A program made the position numbers and the translations under genes. Shown here one piece after another: positions 1 to 8,897 of a stretch of 64,000 bases of DNA (the first letter of the stretch is position 1; each line of letters starts with the position of its first letter). Source of the stretch: Gordoniibacillus chartarius (GTDB taxonomy: Bacteria > Bacillota > Bacilli > Paenibacillales > NBRC-103111); NCBI RefSeq assembly GCF_042432825.1, contig NZ_JBHLWN010000090.1, positions 36,496 to 100,495 on the forward strand, written 5' to 3'. The notes beneath the pieces are model-generated. The model was not told where the DNA came from. It worked only from the letters and a program-made list of their open reading frames with translations, and searched no databases.

Positions 1-2
1 TC

Positions 3-1031
3 ATTGCCAACGTAGTGGAAGATCTGGCCAGCCGGCGGCATGCGGGATTCGTCGCGGAAGTGGATGACGCTGCAGCGTGTCTGATCAATTTGGCCTCGGG
101 AAGCGAGGATTCATGGAAGGACGATTTGAAGGATATCGCCAAAGAAGTGCAAAGCTTTTTGCACCGGGCATTTAAAATCAATCTTACCGTGTCCATCAGC
201 TCGATTCACAGCACGATACCCGGTATCAATCAAGCCTATAACGAAGCTCTTGACGCGATGGAATACAAATTGGTCATCGGCCGCAAAGAAATTCTGACCT
301 ATGACCAGATCAGCAAGGATTTCGATGCGGGAACGCACAAAGGCTATTATTATCCGCTTTCCGTTGAGCAGCAGTTAATTAATTATGTGAAAGTCGGCGA
401 CTTTGAGAAGGCCAAGTCAACGGTTGACCATATTATGGATCAGAACCTCGGCAAGCAAATCCAGCCGGTCCAGTTAGCCAGGTGTCTGATGTTCGATTTA
501 ACCGGTTCGCTGATCAAGACGATTAATGAAATCGGCGACGTTCAGGAAACCTTCCTTGCGCAAAATCCGAAAGCGATCGAAAGATTGATGGCCAGCGAAA
601 CGATTCAAGACATGCGACATCATTTGACGGACATCTTATTGAAGGTATGCAGCTATACGTCCGCCAAACGATTAACCAACATTCAACATTCAAGGCAGCA
701 AGCGGTTCAATATCTGGTCGAACAGGTTATTGTCTTTATCGAGTCCCATTATCAAGATGTGAATTTGAATATATCGCTGATTGGCGAACAGATGGATATG
801 AAGCCGTTTTATTTGTCCAAATTGTTTAAGGACCAGACCGGGGAAGGCTTGCTGGATTATATCAACAAGTATCGGATTGGCAAAGCGAAATCCGCGATGC
901 GCGAGCAGAAGCTCAGCGTTCACGAAGCTGCGGAACTTACGGGCTTTTCCGAGGTCACTTCGTTCATACGAACGTTCAAGAAATACGAGGGCATTACTCC
1001 CGGAAAATTTAAGGAAATGGAAGATCAATAA
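3..1031 (+). CDS. AraC-family transcriptional regulator, 5' end outside window
   Basis: The reading frame is open to the left edge, so the N-terminus is missing; the first GTG (15) is probably not the real start. The visible part ends in a double helix-turn-helix AraC domain over the last ~100 residues, with the hallmark segment FYLSKLFKDQTGEG and a second helix pair around AAELTGFSEVTSFIRTFKKY. The region before it resembles the middle domain of the large membrane-anchored AraC regulators of Paenibacillaceae. Such regulators usually sit beside LplA/LplB/LplC-type sugar importers, and one follows here at 2.6-6.2 kb, so control of that importer is likely. A transposase gene now separates the two. 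Family assignment is firm; the inducer is unknown. Confidence 0.88.
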   Translation: MANVVEDLASRRHAGFVAEVDDAAACLINLASGSEDSWKDDLKDIAKEVQSFLHRAFKINLTVSISSIHSTIPGINQAYNEALDAMEYKLVIGRKEILTYDQISKDFDAGTHKGYYYPLSVEQQLINYVKVGDFEKAKSTVDHIMDQNLGKQIQPVQLARCLMFDLTGSLIKTINEIGDVQETFLAQNPKAIERLMASETIQDMRHHLTDILLKVCSYTSAKRLTNIQHSRQQAVQYLVEQVIVFIESHYQDVNLNISLIGEQMDMKPFYLSKLFKDQTGEGLLDYINKYRIGKAKSAMREQKLSVHEAAELTGFSEVTSFIRTFKKYEGITPGKFKEMEDQ

Positions 1032-1054
1032 AGCTGCAAATCGCAGCTTGTCTT
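1031..1054 (+). terminator. Hairpin at the end of the AraC gene
   Basis: AAGCTGC (1031-1037) pairs with GCAGCTT (1043-1049), giving a 7-bp stem that begins at the last base of the stop codon. The following sequence is only weakly T-rich, so it may be an inefficient terminator. The rest of the gap to the transposase (to 1284) shows nothing recognisable. Confidence 0.4.
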
Positions 1055-1284
1055 GGATATGCATCCGCTAGAAACTTTGAGACCGGAACGCGAATGCTCG
1101 TTTTTTCTGCCGCGACGGATAAGGCGTTCCTTTCGTATATTCATGGTTCAGTCACCTTTGAGCTATTATCCCTTCAGCTCAGAACCAGAAACGATAAGCT
1201 TTTGTTACGTGTCCACTGCAATTCATAACCGAAACTTATAAATGGTAGTCCGATGGCCGCACAAAGACAAATAGCTTCTCAGAT

Positions 1285-2178
1285 TTAAGCGGCCGATTCT
1301 AACAAAGCACCGGATAAGTCAGCTAGTGTAATGACACGGGAGTTGATGCAGGCTTGCGTCATGTAATCGAAGAAATGCTCCGTCAGCTCCGTTAAATTGT
1401 AACGAAAACAGAATTCGTCCAAGTATGCCTGCAAATAACGTCGTCCGATGCCTCGATGAGTGAGCCAGAGATTGCGACGAAGCTCTTTCCAGCGATAATG
1501 GAGAACTTTGGGGCACTGTGGGTCATACCTGCGTGGGATGAAGGTGACTTGGGCAGCATTAGAAGAAATATGATTCTCGCGGAATGCAGCAACGGCTTGT
1601 TTAAGTATGTTTCTTCCTCTGAGATGGGAGTTATTGATGAGTTTGATTTTCATATATCGGGGCTCGATTGCGTATATCAAGGACGCGGCGATCCAAACAG
1701 GGTGCTCCTGTCGATGGCGGAAAATTGTAGGGTTATAGGGGCGCCCGTATTGTTCCGCATTCACTCGAACAATGCCGGTCAGGGGGAGGGAAGCATCCAG
1801 TTTGCCGATAGCATGACGAATTTTATGAAGAATGAGCCAGGCGGTCTTATAGGTAACGCTGATCTTGCGCCTTAACGCGACAGCGCTGATTCCTTGGGCA
1901 TTGTGGGAGACAAGGTAAAGAGCGATGAACCATTTGGACAGAGGAGTGCGGCTTCCTTCCATGATCGTTCCGACAATGGGGGAAGTTTGGTGACGGCATG
2001 AACGGCATTCAAAGAGCGGCAGTCTTCGGGTTTGAGTGAGATATGCGGAGGCATATCCGCAACGAGGGCAGCGGAATCCGTCAGGCCATTTGAGATGAAT
2101 CAGGTGTTTTATACATTTTTCCTCGGTTCCAAAACGCATTTGAAGCTGTTCGAGGGTCATTCTCTGTTTCGGCATCAT
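1285..2178 (-). CDS. IS1595-family (ISXO2-like) transposase, catalytic positions altered
   Basis: The 297-residue protein has an N-terminal zinc ribbon (C37-x2-C40 and C58-x2-C61), a helical middle with LSKWFIALYLVSHNAQGIS, and a C-terminal HRGIGRRYLQAYLDEFCFRYN-type segment (written here in part), all typical of IS1595/ISXO2 transposases. In the family the first catalytic acid lies in a VEVDE-type motif; here that place reads VRVNA (N140), and the usual TDG/TDEW-type second motif is not recognisable. The frame is intact, with a GGAGG ribosome site six bases before the first of two ATGs. I could not find convincing terminal inverted repeats. It interrupts the usual AraC-importer order. It may be an inactive or repurposed relative. 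Confidence 0.85.
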   Translation of the reverse strand: MMPKQRMTLEQLQMRFGTEEKCIKHLIHLKWPDGFRCPRCGYASAYLTQTRRLPLFECRSCRHQTSPIVGTIMEGSRTPLSKWFIALYLVSHNAQGISAVALRRKISVTYKTAWLILHKIRHAIGKLDASLPLTGIVRVNAEQYGRPYNPTIFRHRQEHPVWIAASLIYAIEPRYMKIKLINNSHLRGRNILKQAVAAFRENHISSNAAQVTFIPRRYDPQCPKVLHYRWKELRRNLWLTHRGIGRRYLQAYLDEFCFRYNLTELTEHFFDYMTQACINSRVITLADLSGALLESAA

Positions 2179-2278
2179 CCGAATCCTCCAACTACGTTTG
2201 TTTATAAATTCAGTTTATCAAACAAATGTTCGTGTGTAAATATTAAAATGTAATTATTAAACAAATTGTGGCGAGGAT

Positions 2279-2393
2279 GTATTGAGCCAATGGGCGGCAA
2301 TGCACTGAGTCAAAGGGCGCGATTGCACTGAGTCAAAGGGCGAGATTGCACTGAGTCAAAGGGCGAGATTGCACTGGGGTGAAAATGCTCTGA
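2279..2393. repeat. 23-bp tandem repeat, five units
   Basis: Units begin at 2279, 2302, 2325, 2348 and 2371, a strict 23-bp period built on GCACTGAGTCAAAGGGCGAG plus ATT. The three central copies are nearly identical, while the first and last have diverged. A further TGCTCTGAGCCAAAGGG at about 2386 is out of phase. The array lies in the 470-bp gap between the transposase gene and the importer lipoprotein gene. An open frame does run through it from 2369, but the lipoprotein start with its ribosome site lies at 2648, so I treat the array as non-coding. The remaining gap shows no clear promoter. Confidence 0.88.
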
Positions 2394-2647
2394 GCCAAAG
2401 GGATATTAGCTCAAAGGGGTGCGAAGGGGGGGCCTATGGGAGCAATGACAGACATTTCAACCGCGATTTGTACTTGAAACAAGCTCGTTTTGTCAATTTT
2501 GCAAGTGGATTTGGCGATATTGCCAGCCTCGAAACGATTTTTGTCAGCGAGGTTGGCGAAAGTATCGATATACCGAGCGGGGGATCAGGCCCTATCATGA
2601 AGAGCGAGACCAGCGGTTCTCAATATCACAGGGGAGGTTCGTTAGAT

Positions 2648-4291
2648 ATGAAAAGAAAAAAGAAGGCAGCTGCGCTCGCTGCGATCTTGATGGCGTCAAG
2701 CAGCTTGGCCGCTTGTTCCGGTAACAACGAAAGGGCTGTCAATGAGTCCAGCCCGGCAACCGGCCAAGAGCAAAGCTCGGGGGTGACCACCTATCCGATC
2801 AAAACGGATAAAACGCTTTCCTACTGGGCGGAGATTGTCCCCAATCTGGTTGGCGTCAAATCTTCGCTTGCGGAAGTTCCGTTCTTCCAGGAATGGCAGA
2901 AAAAAACCGGAGTGAAGCTGAACATCACTTCTCCCGTCGTCAACCAATCCAAAGAAGGACTCAACATCATGCTCGCTTCCGGAAATTTGCCGGACATGAT
3001 CGAATACAACTGGCTGGATTTTCCGGGCGGACCGGAAAAAGCGATCAAAGACGGGTATATTTTGAAGCTGAACGATCTGATCGACAAGTACGCCCCGAAC
3101 TACAAAAAATATTTGAAAGAGCATCCGGATGTCGACAAGATGGCGAAAACGGACAACGGCAGCTATTACTCGTTCCCGTTCGTACGCGGAGCCGATGAAT
3201 TAAAGGTATATCAGGGTCCGATGTTGAGAAAAGACTGGCTCGATGAACTTGGGCTGCAAACGCCTACGACCATCGATGAATGGTATACCGTTCTCAAAGC
3301 GTTTAAAGAGAAGAAGGGGGCAGCGGCACCGCTCTCTTTCATAAGCGCACCAAGAACGCTTGAAAACTTGTATGGCGGCGCTTTCATCGGTGCTTTCGGC
3401 ATCAATCGCACGTTCTATTTGGACAACGGACAAATCAAGTTCGGACCGGCGCAGCCGGAATATAAGGAATTTCTGGCTACGTTCCGCAAATGGTACAGCG
3501 AAGGACTGATCGATAAAAACATTGCGACTGTCGATACCAAGGCCATCGATGCGAATATTACATCGGGGGCAACCGGTGCCACCATAGGCAACGCGGGAGG
3601 CGGAATCGGCAAGTGGGCGCCGCTTCTGACCGCGAAAGATCCGAAGGCCGTATTGGCGCCGGCGCCGTATCCGGTATTGAAGAAAGGCGACACTCCGAAG
3701 TTCGGGCAGAAAGATTTTGCTTTCATAGGCAATAGCGGCGGCTCTGCGGGGATGGTTGCGATATCGGCGACTTCCAAACATGCGGAACTGGCTGTAAAGC
3801 TGCTCGATTACGGGTACAGTGAGGAAGGGAACATGTTCTTCAACTTCGGTACGGAAGGCGTAAGCTACAAGATGGAGAACGGATATCCGAAATTCACAGA
3901 CCTGATTATGAAGAATCCGGACAAATTGGCTCCTGCTCAAGCTCTGTCGCTCAATACGCGGGGGAATTACAACGGTCCTTTCGTTCAAGACAAGCGCGTC
4001 ATGGAGCAATATTACGCACTTCAGGAACAAAAGGATGCCCTCAAGGTATGGCAGACGGAGAACGATAAGTACGTCCTTCCGCCGGTTACGGCAACGCCTG
4101 AGGAAAGCTCGGAGCTTGCCAAAATCATGACGGATGTCGATACGCTGATCGATGAAATGACCTTGAAGATCATTATGGGTGCGGAACCGGTCGAAAGCTT
4201 CGATAAATACATGGAGAAATTAAAGTCTCTGAAACTGGATAGAGCGATTGAAATCAAGAAAGCCGCCTTGGACCGCTACAACAAACGATAA
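2648..4291 (+). CDS. Extracellular sugar-binding lipoprotein of an ABC importer (LplA/YtcQ type)
   Basis: The protein is about 547 residues. The start at 2648 follows GGGGAGG and gives a signal peptide (MKRKKKAAALAA...) ending in the lipobox LAAC. The following Ser/Asn-rich linker leads into a solute-binding fold with LNIMLASGNLPDMIEYNW, a pattern typical of the large LipO-type binding proteins. It would catch an oligosaccharide outside the membrane and deliver it to the two permeases that follow. No ATPase gene is present, as is usual for this family, which shares an MsmX-type ATPase encoded elsewhere. The neighbouring beta-glucuronidase suggests a uronic-acid-containing glycan, but the substrate is not shown by the sequence. 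Confidence 0.9.
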   Translation: MKRKKKAAALAAILMASSSLAACSGNNERAVNESSPATGQEQSSGVTTYPIKTDKTLSYWAEIVPNLVGVKSSLAEVPFFQEWQKKTGVKLNITSPVVNQSKEGLNIMLASGNLPDMIEYNWLDFPGGPEKAIKDGYILKLNDLIDKYAPNYKKYLKEHPDVDKMAKTDNGSYYSFPFVRGADELKVYQGPMLRKDWLDELGLQTPTTIDEWYTVLKAFKEKKGAAAPLSFISAPRTLENLYGGAFIGAFGINRTFYLDNGQIKFGPAQPEYKEFLATFRKWYSEGLIDKNIATVDTKAIDANITSGATGATIGNAGGGIGKWAPLLTAKDPKAVLAPAPYPVLKKGDTPKFGQKDFAFIGNSGGSAGMVAISATSKHAELAVKLLDYGYSEEGNMFFNFGTEGVSYKMENGYPKFTDLIMKNPDKLAPAQALSLNTRGNYNGPFVQDKRVMEQYYALQEQKDALKVWQTENDKYVLPPVTATPEESSELAKIMTDVDTLIDEMTLKIIMGAEPVESFDKYMEKLKSLKLDRAIEIKKAALDRYNKR

Positions 4292-4296
4292 TATTG

Positions 4297-4334
4297 GCAC
4301 ACGGGAGGGGGATTCTATAATCCCCCTGCCAGTG
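4297..4334 (+). other. Stem-loop between binding-protein and permease genes
   Basis: AGGGGGATT (4306-4314) pairs with AATCCCCCT (4319-4327) around a CTAT loop, with extra CAC/GTG pairing outside. There is no T-run, so it more likely protects the 3' end of the binding-protein message or partly attenuates the permease genes, as is known for many binding-protein operons. Confidence 0.7.
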
Positions 4335-4359
4335 TTGCGGGTATGTAAGGAGTGAGAGC

Positions 4360-5262
4360 ATGCAGAAAATTGCTAAAGATTTCGCATTAAACAAATATTT
4401 ATATGTGATGATGCTTCCCGTATTGATCTATTATTTCGTCTTCCACTACGCGCCCATGTACGGTGCAATCATTGCTTTCAAAGAATATACGCCGATCAAG
4501 GGAATTCTAGGGAGCGAATGGGTAGGATTGGCCAACTTTCAGTCGTTCTTCGAAAGCTATTATTTTTGGCGGATCCTGAAAAATACATTAGTGATTAGTT
4601 TCTATTCCATTTGCTTTGAATTTCCGGCCCCTATCATTTTAGCGATCTTGATCAACGAAATACGAAACGGCCGCTTTAAACGGATCGTCCAGTCCGTTTC
4701 GTACATGCCTTACTTTATTTCGCTTGTCGTCATCTGCGGGATGATCAAAGATTTTACCAGCAGCGACGGCGTGGTGAATCTGATGTGGACCTTCTTCGGC
4801 GGGGACGGTCAAGCGATGCTGCAAAAGCCGGAATTGTTCCGAGCCATATACATTATATCCGAGATCTGGCAAAAGATCGGTTGGGAATCGATTATCTATA
4901 TAGCCGCACTCATGAGCATCGACCAAGAGCAATATGAAGCGGCCAGAATGGACGGGGCCGGCAGGTGGAGACAAATATGGAATATTACGATCCCCGGTAT
5001 CATGCCGACAATCATGATCATGCTTATTTTGCGGATCGGCAGCCTGCTGAACGTCGGATTTGAAAAAATCATTCTGCTTTACAACCCGTCTATTTACGAT
5101 ACCGCTGATGTCATCTCTTCCTTCGTTTACCGCAAAGGCTTGCTGGAATTCGGGTGGAGCTACAGCACGGCCGTCGGTTTGTTTAACTCGGTTATCAATT
5201 TGTTGCTTCTGATCACAGCAAACCGGGTAAGCCGGAAGTTCAGTGAAAGCAGTCTTTGGTAA
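4360..5262 (+). CDS. ABC sugar importer permease (LplB/YteP type)
   Basis: This 300-residue membrane protein has about six hydrophobic segments, beginning LYVMMLPVLIYYFVFHYAPM. The cytoplasmic EAA-like loop that contacts the ATPase reads YEAARMDGAGRWRQIWNITIP near residue 190. It is the first of two permeases behind the binding lipoprotein; the stop is followed 13 bases later by the next start, and a ribosome site (AAAGGAGAG) lies between them, so the three genes form an operon. Length and motif fit the LplB subfamily. Confidence 0.93.
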   Translation: MQKIAKDFALNKYLYVMMLPVLIYYFVFHYAPMYGAIIAFKEYTPIKGILGSEWVGLANFQSFFESYYFWRILKNTLVISFYSICFEFPAPIILAILINEIRNGRFKRIVQSVSYMPYFISLVVICGMIKDFTSSDGVVNLMWTFFGGDGQAMLQKPELFRAIYIISEIWQKIGWESIIYIAALMSIDQEQYEAARMDGAGRWRQIWNITIPGIMPTIMIMLILRIGSLLNVGFEKIILLYNPSIYDTADVISSFVYRKGLLEFGWSYSTAVGLFNSVINLLLLITANRVSRKFSESSLW

Positions 5263-5275
5263 AGGAGAGAGGCAC

Positions 5276-6154
5276 ATGTTGAGAAGAGGCGTTTCGGATC
5301 GAATGTTTGAAGCCGGTATTTATATTATCTTATCGGCGTTAATTGTAGTAACCGTGTATCCTATGCTGCATGTAATCTTTGCGTCCATAAGCGATCCGAC
5401 ATACGTGATTTCGCACAGAGGCATGATTTGGAAGCCTCAAGGAATTAATTTTGAAGCTTATAAAAGCGTATTTGCCAACAAAGCGATTCTGAACGGCTAC
5501 CGGAATACGATATTCATTGTCGTGTTCGGCGTTATCGTCAATCTGCTGCTTACGGCGATGGGTGCATACGTATTGTCGCGCAAGGACGTCTTGTGGAATA
5601 AAGCTTTCATGCTGTTTATTGTACTCACGATGTTTTTTAACGGCGGTCTCATTCCGTTCTACTTGGTTGTCAAAGAGGCCGGCTTGCTCGATTCGCTTTG
5701 GGCGCCGATTATTCCGTTTGCCATTAACACCTTCAATTTGATTATCATGCGGACATCGTTCAAGGCTATTCCGGATAGCCTGGAGGAATCCGCCAAGATC
5801 GACGGTGCGAATCACTTTGTGATTTTGTTCCGCATTATTATCCCGCTGTCGATGCCGATCATTGCCGTGATGACGCTGTATTATGCCGTTGAGAAATGGA
5901 ACGGATGGTTCTATTCCTCCATTTTCATTAAAGATCGGGAGCTGTTCCCGCTTCAGTTGATTCTCAGAGAAATTCTCATTGCGAATTCGACTGACGGGAT
6001 GACGAGCGGAGCGTCCGCGGGAGAAATGTTCCAAATCGGGGAAACGATCAAATACGCTACAATCGTAGTCTCTACCTTGCCGATCTTGTGCGTGTACCCG
6101 TTCTTGCAGAAATACTTTGTCAAAGGGGTCATGGTCGGGGCGTTAAAAGGATGA
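5276..6154 (+). CDS. ABC sugar importer permease (LplC/YtcP type)
   Basis: The ATG at 5276 follows AAAGGAGAG and is preferred to an earlier in-frame ATG that overlaps the upstream gene. The product (~292 residues) starts with a hydrophobic helix (AGIYIILSALIVVTVYPML) and carries the EAA-type loop LEESAKIDGANHFVILFRII. It pairs with the permease encoded just upstream to form the membrane channel of the importer. A terminator follows the gene directly, so this is the end of the transporter operon. Confidence 0.93.
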   Translation: MLRRGVSDRMFEAGIYIILSALIVVTVYPMLHVIFASISDPTYVISHRGMIWKPQGINFEAYKSVFANKAILNGYRNTIFIVVFGVIVNLLLTAMGAYVLSRKDVLWNKAFMLFIVLTMFFNGGLIPFYLVVKEAGLLDSLWAPIIPFAINTFNLIIMRTSFKAIPDSLEESAKIDGANHFVILFRIIIPLSMPIIAVMTLYYAVEKWNGWFYSSIFIKDRELFPLQLILREILIANSTDGMTSGASAGEMFQIGETIKYATIVVSTLPILCVYPFLQKYFVKGVMVGALKG

Positions 6155-6169
6155 AGCATCGTTGAGAGG

Positions 6170-6191
6170 GCTCCGAAAAGGAGCATTTTTT
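6170..6191 (+). terminator. Rho-independent terminator of the importer operon
   Basis: GCTCC (6170-6174), loop GAAAA, GGAGC (6180-6184) followed by ATTTTTT. It closes the importer operon and separates it from the GH2 gene, which therefore probably has its own promoter or depends on read-through. Confidence 0.8.
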
Positions 6192-6307
6192 ACAAGCTCT
6201 TCGCGTTTTTTTCCATTCCGAAACCGTTTTCAACGTGTTACTATTTCTTCTATACCTATCCGTCATGTCAACAAACCGCAGTGATGGTAACTTAAGGAGG
6301 ATTTCCT

Positions 6308-8020
6308 ATGATACGCACATTTCGAGAGCACTACGCACGCCGAACCGAGCTGTTGAACGGTTCCTGGGAGTTTGCCGTCGACAGCGGGAACGTTGGCCTT
6401 CAGGAGAAATGGTATGATCGATTTCCACAAGCGGATCGCAACCTGTACGTCCCCGGCTGCTGGAACAACGAGCTGAATCTATTTGAATATGAAGGCGTCG
6501 CTTGGTATCGAACAACGTTCCAGACCGTACAGCAGCAAAACGTTAAACTTATTTTCCACGCCGTATTAGGCCACGCTGATGTTTATTTGGACGGCCAGCA
6601 TCTCGGCTATCATTATGGAGGGTATACTCCTTTCGAATTTGTGATCCCGGCTTTGCCGGAAGGAGAGCACCAGCTTATCGTCCGTACGGACAGCAAGCTG
6701 GATCGGCTTACGATCCCCACGGAGCATGTGGATTGGCACCATTACGGCGGCATCATTCGCCCTGTCGAGCTGCAGATTTTGCCGGATCTGTATATAGAGA
6801 GCTTGAAGATCGACTATGACTTGAAGGGCTTCGATGCGGACGTGAAGTTACAGGTTCATCTCAAGTCGCTTGCACAAACCGCTCACACGACAACCCTTGT
6901 CATATCCGCAGACGATCATGTCGTACACACAGAGCAGATTACCGTCGATGCCGGTCAATCACTCATTCATACGGTCATTCAAGGCTGGCCGCAGGTGAGG
7001 CTGTGGAATGTGGGCCGGCCTGAGCTTTATACGATTCGCGCCGCCATTGACGGCGACGATCAAATCGACCGCATCGGCTTCCGGCGCATCGAAACGGACC
7101 ATCATCGGATCTTGATTAACGGCGCTCCAGTATACCTGAAAGGTGTCAATCGGCACGAAGAGCATCCGGAATGGGGCTTTGCCTTCCCGCCGAAGCTGAT
7201 GCAGAAAGACCTCGACATCATCAAGGAGCTGGGTTGCAATTCAGTTCGTGGGGCGCACTATCCGCAAAGCCCTTACTGGCTTGATTTGCTGGATGAGCAG
7301 GGGCTCGTATTCTGGAGCGAGATTCCGATGTGGGGGGCGTTCCTGCCGAACGAGACCGTCGCAGAACCGCTCTTTCAAGAGCGTGCGCTGACCATGATCG
7401 AAGAAATGATCGCCACCCATCGCCATCATCCGTCGGTCATCTTCTGGTCGGTTCACAATGAGATCGATACCCGCACGCAGGAAGCGTACGACTTGACGAA
7501 GCGGCTCGTCGATCTTGCGAGGCAGCTTGACTCGTCCCGCCTGATTACGTATGCAACCATGCACCCGCTTGAGGATATCGTGCTTCCTCTGTTCGATGTG
7601 ATCGGCATCAATAAATATTACGGATGGTACGAGGGAAATGTGGAAGGCTTTAAGGACATGCTGGAAAAGTTCCATCAGCGGGCCGAAGCCTTAGGTGCAG
7701 GAGACAGGCCCGTGCTGATGACCGAATTCGGCGGCGCCGGCATTTACGGAGACGTCGGCTGGGAGCCCCGTCTATTCAGCGAGGATTACCAAGCGCACAT
7801 CGTCAGCGAGGCTCTCGGGATATTCAGAAACGACCCGAAAATCGGCGGCACGTACATTTGGCAGTTTGCCGATATTCGCGGCGACCTGAAGAGCGACGGC
7901 AAGTATTTCCGCGACCGTGCACGCAGCTTTAATAACAAAGGGCTTGTGAGCGAATACCGCAAGCCTAAGCAGTCGTTCCGCGTGGTTCGCAGCATGTATC
8001 GATCTTGGGGAGATCTGTGA
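6308..8020 (+). CDS. Glycoside hydrolase family 2, probable beta-glucuronidase
   Basis: The 570-residue protein has the GH2 order: sugar-binding domain (LNGSWEF...), immunoglobulin-like domain and TIM barrel. The acid/base is E385 in WSVHNEID and the nucleophile is E473 in MTEFGGAG; GVNRHEEHPEWG is the usual start of the barrel. Near the C-terminus N542-N543-K544 in SFNNKGL matches the NxK motif that binds the uronate carboxylate in beta-glucuronidases, which separates them from beta-galactosidases. There is no signal peptide, so it acts in the cytoplasm on imported glucuronides. AAGGAGG precedes the ATG. The importer upstream and the isomerases downstream fit a glucuronide-use locus. Confidence 0.9.
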   Translation: MIRTFREHYARRTELLNGSWEFAVDSGNVGLQEKWYDRFPQADRNLYVPGCWNNELNLFEYEGVAWYRTTFQTVQQQNVKLIFHAVLGHADVYLDGQHLGYHYGGYTPFEFVIPALPEGEHQLIVRTDSKLDRLTIPTEHVDWHHYGGIIRPVELQILPDLYIESLKIDYDLKGFDADVKLQVHLKSLAQTAHTTTLVISADDHVVHTEQITVDAGQSLIHTVIQGWPQVRLWNVGRPELYTIRAAIDGDDQIDRIGFRRIETDHHRILINGAPVYLKGVNRHEEHPEWGFAFPPKLMQKDLDIIKELGCNSVRGAHYPQSPYWLDLLDEQGLVFWSEIPMWGAFLPNETVAEPLFQERALTMIEEMIATHRHHPSVIFWSVHNEIDTRTQEAYDLTKRLVDLARQLDSSRLITYATMHPLEDIVLPLFDVIGINKYYGWYEGNVEGFKDMLEKFHQRAEALGAGDRPVLMTEFGGAGIYGDVGWEPRLFSEDYQAHIVSEALGIFRNDPKIGGTYIWQFADIRGDLKSDGKYFRDRARSFNNKGLVSEYRKPKQSFRVVRSMYRSWGDL

Positions 8021-8069
8021 AGGATCTCAGCTCCCGAGAGCTCTTATATCAAGGAAGGGGATCGGTAAG

Positions 8070-8834
8070 ATGTACTCATTCGGATGGTGCAGAGGTATTG
8101 AGGATGCGGAGATGCTTCGCAGGCTAGGCTTTGACTACATCGAATGCACGGTCACTTCGTTGAAACTGGAGGACGAATCGGAATTTACTCAGATATTGCC
8201 GAAATATATGGATAGTCCGCTGCCGGTTCTTGCGTTTAACGTATTTTTCCCGGGCGGCTTACGAGTTGTCGGTCCCGAAGTGGATACGGAGCGGGTTCGC
8301 AGATATGTAAGTAAGGCGGCCTCCGCTCTGAACCGGATCGGCGCACGTATTGTGGTTGTGGGCAGCGGTAGTGCCCGGAACGTGCCGGATGGCTGGGGAC
8401 GGGATCGCGCGGAAGAACAATTTGTGCAGCTGCTGGGCTGGATGGGCGACGAATTTGATGGTACCGGTGTGACGGTAGCGATCGAGCCGCTCAATCAGAA
8501 AGAAACGAATCTCATTCATCGTGTTTCGGATGCAGCAGCCTTCGCAAGGGAACTCAACCGCCGTTCCATTCGGGTGTTGGCGGATTTTTATCATATGGAC
8601 GAGGAGAACGAACCGCTTGATACACTAGTGGAGCATAAGGACTGGCTGGCACATATTCATCTGGCTGATACAGGACGGTTGAGTCCGGGCACGGGGCAAT
8701 ACCCGTATCCGCAATTTGCGGAATCGCTCAAGAATGCAGGCTACTCGGGCTTAATTTCGGCAGAGTGCAGCTTGAATCATCCGGAGCAGGAGCTTCCGAG
8801 GGCGCTGGATTTTATGAAAAATGTGTTTAAGTGA
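8070..8834 (+). CDS. Sugar phosphate isomerase/epimerase-like TIM-barrel protein
   Basis: This 254-residue protein belongs to the xylose-isomerase-like/AP-endonuclease 2 superfamily. Metal-binding segments are visible: VAIEPLN (Glu), VLADFYHM (Asp and His), HIHLADTG, and SAECSL near the end. Members interconvert ketoses and aldoses or epimerise sugars and inositols. It starts 49 bases after the glucuronidase gene behind AAGGAAGGGG, so the two are probably co-transcribed. The exact substrate cannot be read from the sequence; an uronate or its product is a reasonable guess. Confidence 0.85.
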   Translation: MYSFGWCRGIEDAEMLRRLGFDYIECTVTSLKLEDESEFTQILPKYMDSPLPVLAFNVFFPGGLRVVGPEVDTERVRRYVSKAASALNRIGARIVVVGSGSARNVPDGWGRDRAEEQFVQLLGWMGDEFDGTGVTVAIEPLNQKETNLIHRVSDAAAFARELNRRSIRVLADFYHMDEENEPLDTLVEHKDWLAHIHLADTGRLSPGTGQYPYPQFAESLKNAGYSGLISAECSLNHPEQELPRALDFMKNVFK

Positions 8835-8897
8835 TTAGTCTGGAGACAGAGGCAAGCGAATGGTTGAGCAGGAATAGGTTCCGTTCATCGACGGGAA

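Noticed and set aside
1456..1875. 139-residue plus-strand frame inside the transposase gene
   Set aside because: Antisense to a clear family protein; no ribosome site or homology.
2279..2393. CRISPR array
   Set aside because: Repeats are contiguous with no unique spacers and no cas genes.
3200..4030. 276-residue minus-strand frame
   Set aside because: Antisense to the binding lipoprotein gene; Arg-rich composition typical of a shadow frame.
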